Shown in pieces: positions 22,344 to 34,846 of a DNA stretch of 64,000 nucleotides. The stretch is from assembly GCA_010356995.1 (NCBI GenBank), contig ML996702.1, positions 726,680-790,679 of the forward strand, read 5' to 3'. The stretch's first letter is position 1; each line of letters begins with the position of its first letter. The position numbers and the translations under genes were made by a program. The DNA is from Trichodelitschia bisporula (lineage: Eukaryota > Ascomycota > Dothideomycetes > Phaeotrichales > Phaeotrichaceae). The notes beneath the pieces were generated by a model that was not told the origin of the DNA, ran no database searches, and saw only the letters and a program-made list of their open reading frames with translations.

Positions 22344-22765
22344 TCAACCGCCGTGGAGTGTCGAGACGAAGATGATGTTATCCCCCTTCTGGACCGCATA
22401 TTCGCCCTCACCCTCAAGCTCCCAGTCGGCCTCGTTTATCAAAACGAGGATGCCCGGCCGCCTGAGACGTCAGCTATGTGACTGAGCGATAACAGCAACC
22501 TACACAGTATCGTCCAGCACAAAGAGGTCCTTTCTTGGGTCCTTCATGACGTGCTTGCAGAGATACTCCACCAGGAAGTTGATATTTGCAGGTGCTCCGG
22601 AGGCATCTTTGCTAGGCAGCGATATATTGTGTTTCCGCTTGTTGGAGAAGAGCATCTCAAGACCGCCTCTGCAAGAGTTAGATTTGGCGTCACCGGAGGT
22701 GATACGCACGTAAATTCCACAGTTATATCCATGACATCAACGGTCTCAGGCTTAGTTTCGGCCAT
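22344..22765 (-). CDS. URM1: Ubiquitin-related modifier Urm1
   Basis: Sulfur carrier for 2-thiolation of wobble uridine in cytosolic tRNAs, and a ubiquitin-like protein modifier, activated by Uba4. Three exons (22765-22710, 22668-22504, 22461-22344; introns 41 and 42 nt) give 112 residues. The joins read [20 protein letters not shown] and [20 protein letters not shown]. The protein ends in the required C-terminal Gly-Gly (FVSTLHGG), the thiocarboxylate site. An insertion ([16 protein letters not shown]) sits in the loop where filamentous fungi usually have one. The family is short and highly conserved, so identification is secure. It is head-to-head with ELP2, 127 bp apart. Confidence 0.96.
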
Positions 22766-22892
22766 CTTGTATGTGTTCACTCTCTGAGGTTTGGTGCTGG
22801 TCGATCAAAAATTCGGTGACTCTTTCCACGTGACGTCCATGGCCAGCACCCTGACAGCATCTTGCTTCTCCAAGATCAAAACATCGTCAACC

Positions 22893-25326
22893 ATGAAGCC
22901 TAAACTGAAGGTCAAGCACGAATACATCAGTGTGGGTGGAAACCGACACCCTGGTGCCGCCGACTGGGACCAATACAATTACACCGACGTTCTAGCTTTC
23001 GGTGCAGATAACAACATCGCTTTTTGGGAGCCTCTAGTACGTTTTGTCTCCAACATCTGTATTTCTCTCGCGAACTGCCGCCTAGACGCAGCTAATGGAG
23101 TAGGATCCCAAGAAGGAAGGCATATTCCAGCTCCTGTCGGGGCATTCGGCTGCAGTGAACGTAGTCAAATTTTTGCCCGGAGATAATCTTCTCAGCGGAT
23201 CCGATGACAAGACTATCCGACTCTGGCGACTAATTCTAGGCAGTGATGGCATCGGCCTGTTCCGCCCGATCAAATGTGTTGATGCCCACCAGTCCTCAGT
23301 CAAGTGCATGGCAGTCCTCGGCGGGTCTGACATCTTCGTCAGTGGAGCCGCCGACGGGACTGTCCACATATGGAGGCTTGATGGAGACGACATCATTCTC
23401 CTGCAGGCCATCTCTCTCTCCCCCAAATACTTTCCACTCGCCCTTTCCCTCGCACGGCTTGACGACAAGTCGTATGTTCTGGCTGTTGGGGGCACTCGAA
23501 ACTCGATCCAGGTCTACACTTCCAAAAATGACGAATTCAGCTTGGCGGCTACGCTCTCCGGCCATGAAGGCTGGATCCGATCGCTCGCATTTACGAAGGA
23601 GCTCGACTCAGACGATCTCCTGCTCGCCTCTGCCAGCCAGGACCGGTACATCCGGCTCTGGCGAGTCCACCAGGGACTGGACCTCCCCGCAAGCCGCGCC
23701 GCAGATCCAACCCTCGGCATTCTAGGCAAGTCCCTCTCCAACAAAGCCCATCGCTTCGAAGTGAACGAGCAGAAATACTCTGTAACGTTCGAAGCACTTC
23801 TGCTCGGCCACGAAGACTGGATCTTCTCCGCCTCGTGGCACACCTCAGACGGCAAACTGCAGCTCCTCACCGCATCAGCCGACAACTCGCTCTCAATATG
23901 GGAAGTCGACCCGCAGTCTGGTATCTGGATGTCCGTCGCCCGCCTCGGCGATGTCAGCGCGCAAAAGGGCTCAACGACTGCAACCGGCAGCACCGGCGGC
24001 TTTTGGACAGGCCTGTGGTCGCCGGAGGCAGACGCCGTTGTCAGCCTTGGCCGTACGGGCAGCTGGCGGCTCTGGCGGCGGGGCGAGCAGTGGACGCAAG
24101 ACGTTGGTGTAAGTGGCCACACCGGCGAGGTCAAGGCGCTGTCGTTCGCCGGTCACACCTACATGCTGTCGACGGGATTCGACCAGACAACACGCCTGCA
24201 CGCCGAGTGGGAGCGCGATGGTCTTAAGTCGTGGCACGAGTTTTCGCGGCCGCAGATCCATGGGTACGATCTCAACTGTATTGCGTCCGTCGACGGGACG
24301 CGCTTCGTGTCTGGCGCGGACGAGAAGCTGCTTCGCGTGTTTCAGGAGCCGGCCGCGGTGGCAGATATGCTGCACCGACTATGCGACATCGTTCTCCCAG
24401 ATGGCCCACTGCCAGATGCAGCGAACATTCCGGTCCTCGGTCTCTCGAATAAAACCATTGAAGACGCCGCGGACGAGGAAAACCCCACCCCCGCACCGCA
24501 CAAAGCCGTGTATGATCTCTCCCACCCGCCCCTCGAAGACCAGCTTGCCCGGCACATGCTCTGGCCCGAGGTCGAGAAGCTCTACGGCCACGGCTACGAG
24601 ATCTCTGCTGTCGCGGCCAGCGAAGACGGCAGGTTTGTGGCTACGGCCTGTCGTGCGAGCTCCATCGACCACGCCGTCATCCGCCTCTACGACACGAGGG
24701 ACTGGTACGAGATTAAACCGGCCCTGCGCGCGCACTCGCTTACCGTCACGGCGATGGAGTTTTCATACAAGAACGAGTTTCTGCTGTCCGTGGGGCGCGA
24801 CCGGCAGTGGGCGCTGTGGAAGAAGAATAAGCGGGAGGAGTGGGGGCTGGGCTTCTCAAATCCTAAGGCGCATGCACGGATGATTCTGGATGCGGCGTGG
24901 GCGCCTCCGTGTGCTGGTCTGGTGTTTGCGACGGCGGGGAGGGACAAGGTGGTTAAGGTCTGGGAGGTGGGTGATGAGGAGGTGCAGTGCGTGACGACCA
25001 TCACTGCAGAGCATCCCGTCACTGCGGTGGCGTTCCACCACCTGCCGATCTGCGATAGTCCTATTCTAGCCTATGGGCTGGAGACGGGCGGCATTGTGCT
25101 GTGTCGTTTACGGCCATCATCACTGGAGATGATGGTAAGCTTCCAAATGGATGCTTTGCTTGCACCTTCCAAGGCGGTGAATCAACTCGCTTGGAGATTC
25201 GGCAACCTCGGGAACACTTACTTAGCAGCGGCAAGCGACGACACGTCGGTACGAGTTTTCAACGTGGACGTGTGTGCTATTTGCGGGGTAAATCTGGATC
25301 CGGACTATAATTCCGACGATGAGTAA
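22893..25326 (+). CDS. ELP2: Elongator complex subunit ELP2 (WD40 protein)
   Basis: Scaffold subunit of Elongator, which installs the 5-carboxymethyl group on wobble uridine of tRNAs. Exons 22893-23036 and 23104-25326 (67-nt intron) give 788 residues, the usual ELP2 length. The diagnostic N-terminal motif EYISVGGNRHPGAADWDQYN is present. The rest forms two seven-bladed WD40 propellers, with blades such as LLSGHSAAVNVVKFLPGDNL, LSGSDDKTIRLWRL, LLASASQDRYIRLWRVHQGL and FATAGRDKVVKVWEVGDEEV. The linker ALRAHSLTVTAMEFSYKNEF and the C-terminal LAAASDDTSVRVFNVDVCAI are also typical. I chose ATG 22893 because the conserved N-terminus follows closely; an in-frame ATG at 22839 would add 18 residues. 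Confidence 0.95.
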
Positions 25327-25566
25327 ATGTCGTGTAGCAAGCCCACGTGTTGTGGCGTTGTCATTCGTAGGGCGTGGAAGGCTGAGCTAGTCAAGTACAT
25401 GTGCTGAGTTACATAAGAGACATCAGAGCCCCACAAGAGTTTCTGACCTCAAACAAACTCGCGACAAAACATTGCAGAGCGCATTTGCACAGTTCACCTA
25501 TGCCAGATATCACAATGGAGAGACACTATCATTACTACAACCTCGTGGATATTCGCTCCGCCCGCC

Positions 25567-27324
25567 CTACGCAATCCAGTACCACACCTTCTCAATGAAG
25601 TTCTTCGGGATATGCTCCGGCCATACCTCGGCATCCAGCGCCGCCTTGCCACTCCAAATATCAGCCTCAGCCGGGTTGACAAACTTGGTGCGCTTGAAGA
25701 TGCGCCAGAAGAGGTACAGGCCGAAGTAGATGGGAATGCCGATGTAAGCGGTCAGGAAATCGCTGACGGTCCAGTTACCCTTGGTGAACACCTTCCACCC
25801 GTTGAACACGATGATCATGCCAAAGTAGAGCAGCGCAAACCACGCCGTGTACGGCTGGAACTTCGACTTGAACACCACGTCCGTGTCGCGGTTGACGCCC
25901 TGCGCCAGCATGGCGGACCGGAAGCGCAGGTACGCAACGCAGATGCTGCACCAGGTGAAGAGCTGCGCGATGGTGGTCAGGTTCTGGAACCAGATGAAGA
26001 CGTCATTCGCGCCCGTCGACACGCTCATGTATGTCAGCAGCGAGACCGACGCGGTGATGGCGACGCAGTAGTACGGCACGCCCGTCTTGCTGCACTTGAG
26101 CAGGAACTGCGGCGCTTGCTTGATCTGCGCCACGCCGAAGAGGTAGCGCGAGCCGGTGTACAGGAAGGCGTTGGCGGAAGAAGAGGCGGAGGTCAGGATC
26201 ACGGCGTTGATGATGCTTGGGAGCACGGGGATACCAGCGCGGTAGATGGCGATGACCCATGGGGAGGCAGCGGCGCCTACATTGTTAGCACTGACCGTTA
26301 AGACAGGGGGAGGATCCTACCGACACCACCGTTCAACAACCGGTCGTCGTTCGATGGGACCAGGACACCAATGGCCAGGGAACCGAGCACGTAGAAGAAG
26401 AGGATACGCCAGAAGACACGGCGCACCGCCTTGGGGATGTTGCGGCGCGGATCTTCAGCCTCGCCGGCGGCGACGGCGACCATCTCGACACCACCGTAGC
26501 TGAAGGCAGCGTTCACGAGGGTCGAGAACAGACCGAGGAAACGGCCGGTGTCGCCCTTGCCGACGTACTCCTTCATCGCGCCGGGATGCTTCCAGTACCG
26601 GAACCCAAGACGGTCATGCGACGGCCCACCCCCGAGATCGAGGATGAGCGCGAGCAGCAGCAGGCCGACAATGGTTATGATCTTGATACTAGCGAAGATG
26701 AACTCAGCCTCGCCGTAAATGGACACGGCGAAGATGTTCAAGCACACCACCAACACGATGATGATGGTGATCCAGGCCGCCATGTTGATCTCGTCGTTCC
26801 AGAACCCAATGACGATAGCCGCGGCCGAAATCTCAGCGCACAGCGTGATTGCACTCTGGTACCAGTTGTTCCATCCCACGGCGAAGCCCATGGCGGGGTC
26901 GACGTAGCGCGCGCAGTACTGCGGGATCGCACCCGGCAGCGGCAGCCAGGTGGCCATTTCGCCGAGGCACTGCATCATGGCGAAGACGGCGAGGCCGGTG
27001 AAGGAGTATCCGAGCAGGACGGACAGCGGCCCGGCCTTCGCGAACGCAGTGCCGATACCGAGGAAGAGACCTGTGCCGATGGTGCCTCCGAGGGCGATGA
27101 ACTGGATGTGGCGCGATTTGAGCCTTGATGGTCAGCGACGACGGCCAACCAAACGGAAGGACAACTCACCCTCGCTGCACGTAGCCGTACTCCTCGGCCT
27201 GCTGGATGTTGCCATACAAGTCGGCCGCCTCGGCGATGCCAACGCTGCCCTTGCGCATAGGCTGCTCGCCGTGGTGGGCGGGCGTCTCGGCCGCATCGTA
27301 CTCCTGCTTCTCTTTGTCGGACAT
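25567..27324 (-). CDS. Fungal amino acid permease (YAT/APC family)
   Basis: Plasma-membrane proton-coupled amino acid importer. Exons 27324-27170, 27123-26321 and 26276-25567 (introns 46 and 44 nt) give 555 residues. The hydrophilic cytosolic N-terminus ends in EYGYVQRG and joins across the first splice to LKSRHIQFIALGGTIGTGLF, the signature first transmembrane segment of the YAT group. About 12 membrane helices follow, with FSYGGVEMVAVAAGEAEDPR and NIPKAVRRVFWRILFFYVLG as conserved blocks. The second splice gives NGGVGAAASPWVIAIYRAGI. The C-terminus carries WYWIA. Substrate specificity cannot be read from sequence; a broad-range or proline/neutral amino acid role is only a guess. It converges on ELP2. 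Confidence 0.9.
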
Positions 27325-29373
27325 GGTGATGTTGTGGGGAGGTGGGAGGCCAACGGGGACCACCGGTATATGAATGGATATTGGGGACGGGACAGCTACC
27401 CGGTCGTTGCTTGTGGGGGGAGCATGGTGGTACTACCGCTCGGTCCTTATATGCAGGGAAGAAGCGAGCACGCGGGCTCTAGCAGGAAGGGGGGGGTCGC
27501 ATATGGGCGGACAGGCTGAGGCTGGGCTTCGTGAAGGCTGGTTGGTTGATGCGAAGAGCTGCATGCAACGTTGGCGTTTGCCTCTGCGTCGGTGTCTGCC
27601 CCGGTCATTGCGTGGGCTGGAACGCGGGATGGGGAGTGGTCGAGGGCTTCGAATGGCGCTGCGGAGTTATCACGCCTCATACGCGAACGATAACCAGATG
27701 GGTGGATGATCGCACCCGTCAGACGGCGGGACTCGGTATGATTTCGAGTGGACAAATTTCTTTCATCTCCCCACTGCCGTATCTTTCTTTGCGTCGACTG
27801 ATGATTGTCCTGTAGGATCTGGTATCGCGGACGAGCTATCTTTGTCTCTGCCAATCCTGCCAGCGATCCAGCCGTACCAGCCTCGTGCAACACCTCCCGC
27901 ATGAGGCAGACTCAAGCCGCGAGGCACAGCTCGCACGCACTCCTCCTCGGCGCAGGGCAGCGAGATCCGCCCCTCGCGGAAAATTCCAGGCCGAGTATAT
28001 TGCGCATACCCCCCCCCCCAAAACACCACGGCCATCTCACCCGCTTCCGGGCACAGCTCCGGGTGTCGTGTTGTTGATCCCGCACGCGGGATGTGTTCTG
28101 GAAATCTTCTATCGCCTCTCGGCCTATCTCAGTCGATTATCCCGCTTGCCGTCCTGTTATTCGGAGTGGCCGAGTCCAGAGTCTGCAGGTGGGACGGGCC
28201 CGCACGCCAACCCTGCGATCAAGCCGTGACAAGGCCTCCTAGTTACGTGCTTGTTTCGCTGGCCATTCACGGCGCCGAGGCCTATCGCTGGCGCTCGTCC
28301 TGGGCCACAATTTCGCCGACAGTGTAGGCCTAATTTGGACATATCGCCATAATTACCACCGTATGAAGAGCATATCTACGAAGTGTCGCCACTCTCATCC
28401 CACTGTGCATCGCAAAACTCAGATCTCATACCACCAGTTTTATTCCCCATCGTGAACAACCAGCGGCCATCTCCGTCGTGCTCAACTCTCCCCACCTCGC
28501 CTTCATCACCACTCCCGCACCCTACCCTCGTATCCCCCCCCCCCTACCGACCCCGCAATCCACCTCCCCAAACCAGCCTAGCCCACCCCAAAAAAACCCT
28601 CACAAGCACACCCAAGCCCCGCCCTCCCACACCTTAACCGCCTAGCCCCGCATCCCCCACCAGCCACAAAGGGAATGCGCCCCGGCCCGCCTGAAATGCC
28701 ATGATCTCGCCGTGGGGTTTGCTCGTGCCGCGCGTGGGGTACCGCAGTGAACCAGTCTCTGCGCGGCTAGCGCCGGCCGTATTCCCATCAGCCTTGCCCG
28801 GCGCTACGACGCCGATGTGACCCTGCCATCTGGCCCGCGATAAAGCTAGCGAACCGTGTGTCCGCGGCCCTACCGTACCAGTACCGTATACCGTACTGTA
28901 GTTCTAGGTCATGCTAGAATTAATGCAAATGCCACCCGCGCTGGCCTCCCGGTATGACCACGCTGCAGCGATCGGCCGACGGCGGCGATCGAGGCCCCGC
29001 AGACCAGGTGCGCGGTATGTCGGGGGATCATGACGGTGAGATATGCGCGTGCTGCGTGAGGCAGAGAAGGGCAGCTCGAGCTGCAGGCCCGTACCGCAAA
29101 TAGCTGCGTCAGTGCCGCGCCGCTTGGGAACAAGCTGCGGCTCCCAGGTGCACCGGCGCAATGCGGGGGCTTGGCGCGATATGGCAGCGTGCAGTGCGCC
29201 ATTCGAGATTGTGCTGCAACGGCGGTATGCGGGTCTTAGATTTGGGAGAGGTGTTCGCTGTGCAGCTCAAAGAATATACGGATGTACTCCTCAGGAGGAA
29301 AGCCACATATGCGTTGTCATATCAACCGTCGTTATCCTGTAGCATAAGAACCTCATCCTGCGCAAATGTCTTC
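27325..29373. other. Long intergenic tract
   Basis: About 2 kb with no convincing gene on either strand. It includes a C-rich run at about 28009-28022, a pyrimidine-rich, Pro-codon-like tract around 28440-28640, and short GTACCGTA-type repeats near 28873-28900. The nearest 200 bp is the promoter of the amino acid permease. Confidence 0.5.
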
Positions 29374-29615
29374 ATTCCAGCCAAGATCCCCCATTATCAC
29401 GCGAGCAAAGCTGAAAGATACATTCAACGCAGCCAAGATCCCCCATTTTGTCACCAAGCCCGCCAGCAAAACTGAAGGATACATTCATCGCAGCCAAGAT
29501 CCCCCATTTTGTCACCAAGCCCGCGAGCAAACCTGAAAGATACATTCCTCGAAGCCGCGATCCCATTGTCACGTATGCACTCACGCGAGCAAAGCTGAAA
29601 GATACATTCCTCGCT
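29374..29615. repeat. Minisatellite, about 60-bp unit, four copies
   Basis: Four head-to-tail units each contain a CAGCCAAGATCCCCCATT-like core, a GCGAGCAAA(G/A)CTGAAAGATA stretch and a CATTC end. The two central units are about 61 bp and nearly identical; the flanking ones are shortened or altered. There are no spacers, so it is a simple tandem array and not a CRISPR. Confidence 0.85.
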
Positions 29616-29899
29616 ACCTAGCTCCTTCGACGCCAGCCAGCCCTCAGCAACTAGCAGCCGGCCAGACCGCGAAACGCAAACTAGCGCCATGCCACCAACC
29701 CACCCCAGCAGCCGCCTAACGCGCGCCGCGCTTTCGCTTCAGCAGCTAGTAATACGGCCAGTAGCCGAGCTCACGCTGCCCTGGTGCAATCGACTCTGTG
29801 CGACAATTAGCGCCTTGCCAGGTGGTGCGAGCTTCAAACGCTGCGGAGCGCCCGGCGGTGATGACCTGAGTATGTGTCGAGCAATAAACGAGAAGACCC

Positions 29900-32800
29900 T
29901 CAATCGTACGCACCCGTCCCGCCAATCTGGCTTGCAAACGCTGTCGAGATGCTGCGCTCGTCGTCGTCGCGCACCGGCGCCCGGTATGTCGCCTCGTTGC
30001 GCCCGTTTGACTCGACGTACCGCTTGAGTCTGTCCGACTGGCTCAGACTCGCCGGCTTGCTGTCGTTGATGCTCAGCCCTGAGAGGCTGACTCCGCCTTG
30101 CGAGATGCTGCCGTTGAGGTCCGTGAGCTCGCTGACGACAGACTCGCCCGCCACGCTGCCGACGCCGTTGCCCTTCTTGCGCGCCGGGAGCTGCGGCCAA
30201 GATTCCGTGAAGTTGGAGAACATCGGGGGATAGTTGGTTGGCAGTCCGACACCACCGAGCGTGGAATGCACCGACGATACGTCATCCGGAATATAGCCAA
30301 CGATCGAGCTGTTATCCGTGTACTCGGAGCGCGGGCCACGGCCGCGTGTCATGCTGGAGGCGTGTTGGTACGCCATCTGGTAGCGCTGCGGGCCGCGGTA
30401 GCTCTGCTTCGGCCGGCTGAACTGGAGGAGTGAGACCTGAAGGTTGGAGAGTGGACCCTCGACGAGGCAGTTGCGCTCCTTGAAGTGAAGCAGCAGGTAG
30501 TGCCAGAGTGGATGCTTGGACAGGACCTTGGGGTTCCCGAGGATGACCAGACCGTATTTGGCGCGGGTCAGGGCCACGTTGAGGCGGCGAGGATCGCTCA
30601 AGAAGCCGATGCCCTGATGGTCGTTCGAGCGTACGCAGGAGAGCACAATGAAGTCTTTCTCACGGCCCTGGAATGCATCTACGGATGCCACCTCAATTTC
30701 CTTGTAGTTCTCCTTTTTGAACGTGCCGTTGGTCTGCATCGAGCTGACGATGTAGCTGCGCTGCCCTTCGTACGGCGTAATGATGCCGATGTCCTGTGGG
30801 TGCACACCGGCCTTGAAGAAGCGCGTCACGATCTTCTCGACGTTCGTGGCCTCGGTGCGGTTGAGGTACGACGTCCCGGACGCGGATATTTCTTCGTTGC
30901 CGAGGTTGGACCAGAACATCATGGGCGAGTCGGCGACCGGCCACGGGAAGTCAATGTCCTTGCGCAGGCGCTGCTGCATGGTGACGCCGTTTTGCAGCGA
31001 TCCATCGTAGAACATGTTGGACGGGAACTCGGACAAGCAAGGATGCATACGGTACTGTACCTGCAGGCGGATCGGCGCACATCCAAGAATGACGAGACGC
31101 TCGAACAGCGACTGGTTGAGGCCAGCCTTGGCCGCCTTTTTGTTCATGATGACCGGCCCGAGCTGCTGGTGGTCACCAACGAGGACTACCTGCTTGCAGC
31201 CGAGCACGAGGGGGATCATGCACTCGGGTTCAGCCGACTGGGTAGACTCGTCGATGAGCACGGTACGGAATTTGAACTTGGACAGCCGCGGGTCGCCAGC
31301 GCCGACGCACGTGCAGCAGATGACATCCGCATTGCTAAGAATCTCGCGCTCGGCGGCGCGCGTTAGCTGCTTGAACTTCTTCTCGTCCTGGCTCGACAAC
31401 TCGCCGAGCTCGGCCTTAAGCTGGTTGAGTTTGTTGAGCTCGACACTAGTGTCGTTCATGCGGACCTGCTCGTGCAGCGAGAGGAAGCCCACAGGTGACT
31501 CAACATCCTCGCGCGATTTGGCCGTCACACGCACGACCTTGAGTCCGGTGCGGTGGATACGCTCGCAAAGTTGGTCGACCGCGACGTTGGACGGCGCGCA
31601 GACAAGCACCTGGCCACCGTTGATCTTAGCAAGGTGGTAGATGATGGTGGCAGAGGTCACGGTCTTGCCGGTACCCGGCGGCCCCTGGATGAGGGATAGC
31701 GGCTTCTGAAGGACGCTCTTGACAGCATTGATCTGGCTACCGTTGAGCTCCGGGAGCCCTGGGACGCTGAACTTGCGCGGCAGCTGTGTCTTCATCGGCG
31801 CCGCAGCGACCTCGTGGCCGAGCAGGCGGTGGAATATGTAGCCCGACACGCTCATCTCATCAATGGCGAACGTCTTCATTGCGTGCTGCATGCGGTCAAA
31901 CGACGTCGCCTTCCATACGTAGTCCGCCGTGAAATTATGCGTGCATTCGGTGGGCACAGACTTGTGGTCGCCCTTGGTGCGCAGCTCGATCGTGACTTCG
32001 TCCGACTGGTTGTTAGGAATCTTGATGACGTAACCGACACCCTCCCAGTGCGGGCGCAACTCGCCAGTGTAGCGCAGGCGCATCTCATCACCGACGGCCA
32101 GCTTGACATCGCCGAGCTCGAGCTTTGGGAGAACGAAACTCGCGAGATGCTTGTTGTTGAGTCCGTAGTCCCAGCGCACGATGAGCCCGTCTTGGGACTG
32201 GCTCTCCTTGAGCTTGCGGTCGTAGTCAGCCTCGATTTTAACGAGAGGCCCGAACACATTCTGATACTGGTATGCATCGTCGTAGCGCAGAAGCACCGGA
32301 GCCGGCTCGTCATCGACGCCGGCCCCTTTTTCGAGGTCCGCAATGGTCGCATTCGCGTTCTCCTTCCACATTTCTTCAAGCTTGACGATCATCTGCGGGC
32401 TGAGATGGCGAGCGCGCAGCTGTTCCTGATCCGACGGCTGCGCAACGAGCCACGGCAGAAACGAGCGGTCCTCAATGAGGGGCTGCCAGCGGGAGGTGTC
32501 CCAGTTCATGTCCTTGGATGACGGCATCGCCGCGCAAGGCTGGCGACAGAGAAGCACGACGACGGTATCCGACTTGGCCGGGATGAAGCCCAGCAGGAAC
32601 ACGTTCTTAACGCCACAGTTGTAGCACTCCAGAACGGTGTCACCGAGGGACGACGACGGGTGCAGCTGGACTTCCTTGTGACGGGCACGGACAAGGTGGT
32701 TGACGACGTGGGACGAAGAGGTATTGCCGCGCGCGCTGCAGAACCATTTGTTGCAGGCGAGGCACTTAACGACGCTGGACGTGTTGTGGATGCCGCAGTA

Positions 32801-33102
32801 ACTGATCCTTAGCTTGATATCATAGATAGCGTAGATTTACGGGAAACCTACGCGCAGGCGTGTGGCGGCAGCTCGGTCTCTTCCTGCTTCGGCGTTTTAC
32901 CGTTGCGGTCGACGGCCATGCTCGCCATGCTTTCCATGTCGTCGTCGTCGAAAACATCCGTTTCTTCATCGTCGTCCTGCCGGCGGCGGGGGGCAAGGCG
33001 GCCAAAGTTGCCATCGAGAATGCTCTCATCGTCACCGGCGTTGATGTTAGACGTGGAGTCGGAGACCAGATGGTTCCCGAGGTGGGTGAAAGCGCCCTCC
33101 AT
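29900..33102 (-). CDS. UPF1: ATP-dependent RNA helicase UPF1 (nonsense-mediated decay)
   Basis: Superfamily 1 helicase that triggers decay of mRNAs with premature stops, acting at the ribosome in the cytoplasm. Exons 33102-32852 and 32801-29900 (50-nt intron) give 1050 residues. An acidic N-terminus ([20 protein letters not shown]) leads into the Cys/His zinc domain, assembled across the splice as [19 protein letters not shown] and continued by [20 protein letters not shown] and [10 protein letters not shown]. The helicase motifs are all present: [84 protein letters not shown] and [20 protein letters not shown]. The C-terminal tail of about 200 residues is Ser/Gly-rich with some SQ dipeptides. 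It is divergent from IMP4 (241 bp). Confidence 0.97.
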
Positions 33103-33343
33103 GGTGGCGTGGTGGTCAGCGTTGTGTGCAGTTGAAGTACATGGAGGTATTCGTGATGGTGGTGTTGGTGGGATGTCGATGGTTGCGGGATGGTTGGCTG
33201 GTGCGGTGGTTCCTGCAAGTCTGGGCATCGGCGGCAAAAATGGGCCGACAATTTTTACGTTTGATCCCGCCTTCAACGGTCGCTTTGTACGCGGCTTCTG
33301 CACACCGTCTGCACAACCACGGTCTGAACCACCCAACACAATC

Positions 33344-34274
33344 ATGATTGTACGTCCTGCGTCCCTTCAAAGTCCACTGCTAATAGCCTCAGCGCAGGCA
33401 AGCCCGCGAGCGCCGCGACTACATCTACCGGCGTGCCCTCACGCTCCGCGATGCCGAAATCGCGGCCAAACGCTCCAAGCTCAAAGCCGCGCTCGCCAGC
33501 GGCAAACCACTCGACCCCGAAATCGCCAACGACAAGGCCTTGCGAGCCGACTACAAGTTTGATGAGGCGCGCGCAGACCGCAGCGCACAGGATGAGCTGC
33601 AACTCGATGACGAGTACGCGGCTCTGAGCGGCATCCGCGACCCCCGCATTCTTGTCTCCACATCGCGCGACCCGTCATCTCGTCTGTCGACATTCGCCAA
33701 AGAGGTCCGTTTGCTGTTGCCGACGGCCATTCGCCTCAACCGCGGCAACCTTGTGCTGCCGAACCTCGTATCGTCGGCAAAGGCCGCGGACTTGACGGAC
33801 GTGATCTTGCTGCACGAGCACCGTGGCACACCAACGGCACTGACCATCTCGCACCTGCCGCACGGACCGACGGCCTCGTTTTCGCTGCACAACGTCGTCC
33901 TGCGTGCCGACATCCCCAACTCGGCGCGCGGCACGGTCAGCGAGGCCTACCCGCATCTGATCTTCGAGGGCTTCACAACGACGCTGGGCAAGCGCATCGT
34001 GCAAATTTTGAAGCACATCTTCCCACCGCGCGAGAATGGCGCGAAGGTGGGCAACCGCGTGGTGACATTCAAGAACATCGAGGACAGCGTCGAGGTGCGC
34101 CACCACGTCTTCGTCCAGACCGGTCACCAGAGTGTAGAGCTGGCGGAGGTTGGCCCGCGCATGACGATGAAGCTGTTTGAGATTCGCGCCGGGACGCTGG
34201 AGAACAAGGATGGCGACGTGGAGTGGCACCTGAACCAGTACACGCGGACGAGCAAGAAGAAGGACTATCTGTAG
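33344..34274 (+). CDS. IMP4: U3 small nucleolar ribonucleoprotein Imp4 (Brix domain)
   Basis: Component of the SSU processome; with Imp3 and Mpp10 it helps pair U3 snoRNA with pre-rRNA for 18S maturation in the nucleolus. The first coding exon is only 6 nt (33344-33349, Met-Ile), followed by a 43-nt intron (GTACGT...CCTCAG) and exon 33393-34274, giving 295 residues. The join gives MIRRQARERRDYIYRRALTL, the expected Imp4 N-terminus. The Brix domain follows with DPRILVSTSRDPSSRLSTFA, VRLLLPTAIRLNRGN, DLTDVILLHEHRGTPTALTI, SHLPHGPTASFSLHNVVLR, YPHLIFEGFTTTLGKRIVQI and VEVRHHVFVQTGHQSVELAE. The C-terminus is EWHLNQYTRTSKKKDYL. Confidence 0.95.
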
Positions 34275-34846
34275 GCCACGTTGGACGCGCTGCGTTGGGG
34301 CGCTACGTCGGTGCCCGCTACGTCGGGGCCGCTATGCTGTGTGGCTGCTACGTTTGGTGGCTGCTACGCTGCCCGCCCGACCCGGATTCGGCCCTCTGGA
34401 TGATCCTAAACTGAACTCAGATGGATCCATGGCAGGTAGCCTGTTGTCAGATGGATATTGCAGGTGGGATTGGCACCGGGTGGCCTGGTGGCAGAGCACT
34501 GAGGAAAAGGGCACTGGTGGGGATGGACACTGGTGAACTCTGGTAGACACAGGAGATGGGCACTGGAGGGGAATAGACAAAAATAACGGACGACATGATA
34601 CGCCCCAGTAGAAGTACATAGACCATATAGACGCTTCCCCGTCTCAAAAGTGGTCCGCCATCCACCATCAAATCGGTCAAGATGTGTGATGCCAATCACG
34701 TGACTCCATGCAACGTCGACCACCGCGCGCACTCGCCATTCGCGAATCGCACGCCCCCGTCCTTCTGCACCACGTGTCTCGGAAAAGTCGTCTGCCTCGT
34801 CCTCGCCCTCATCCACTCACTCTTTGTCCTTTACACCGCCGCCGCT
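34275..34846. other. Intergenic between IMP4 and SEC28
   Basis: No gene. A short array of imperfect GCTACGTCGG / GCTGCTACG direct repeats lies at about 34301-34370 in the IMP4 3' flank. The last 100 bp are pyrimidine-rich promoter-type sequence. Confidence 0.5.

Noticed and set aside
29374-29615. Evenly spaced repeats that could suggest a CRISPR array
   Set aside because: Units are contiguous with no unique spacers, and the genome is fungal.
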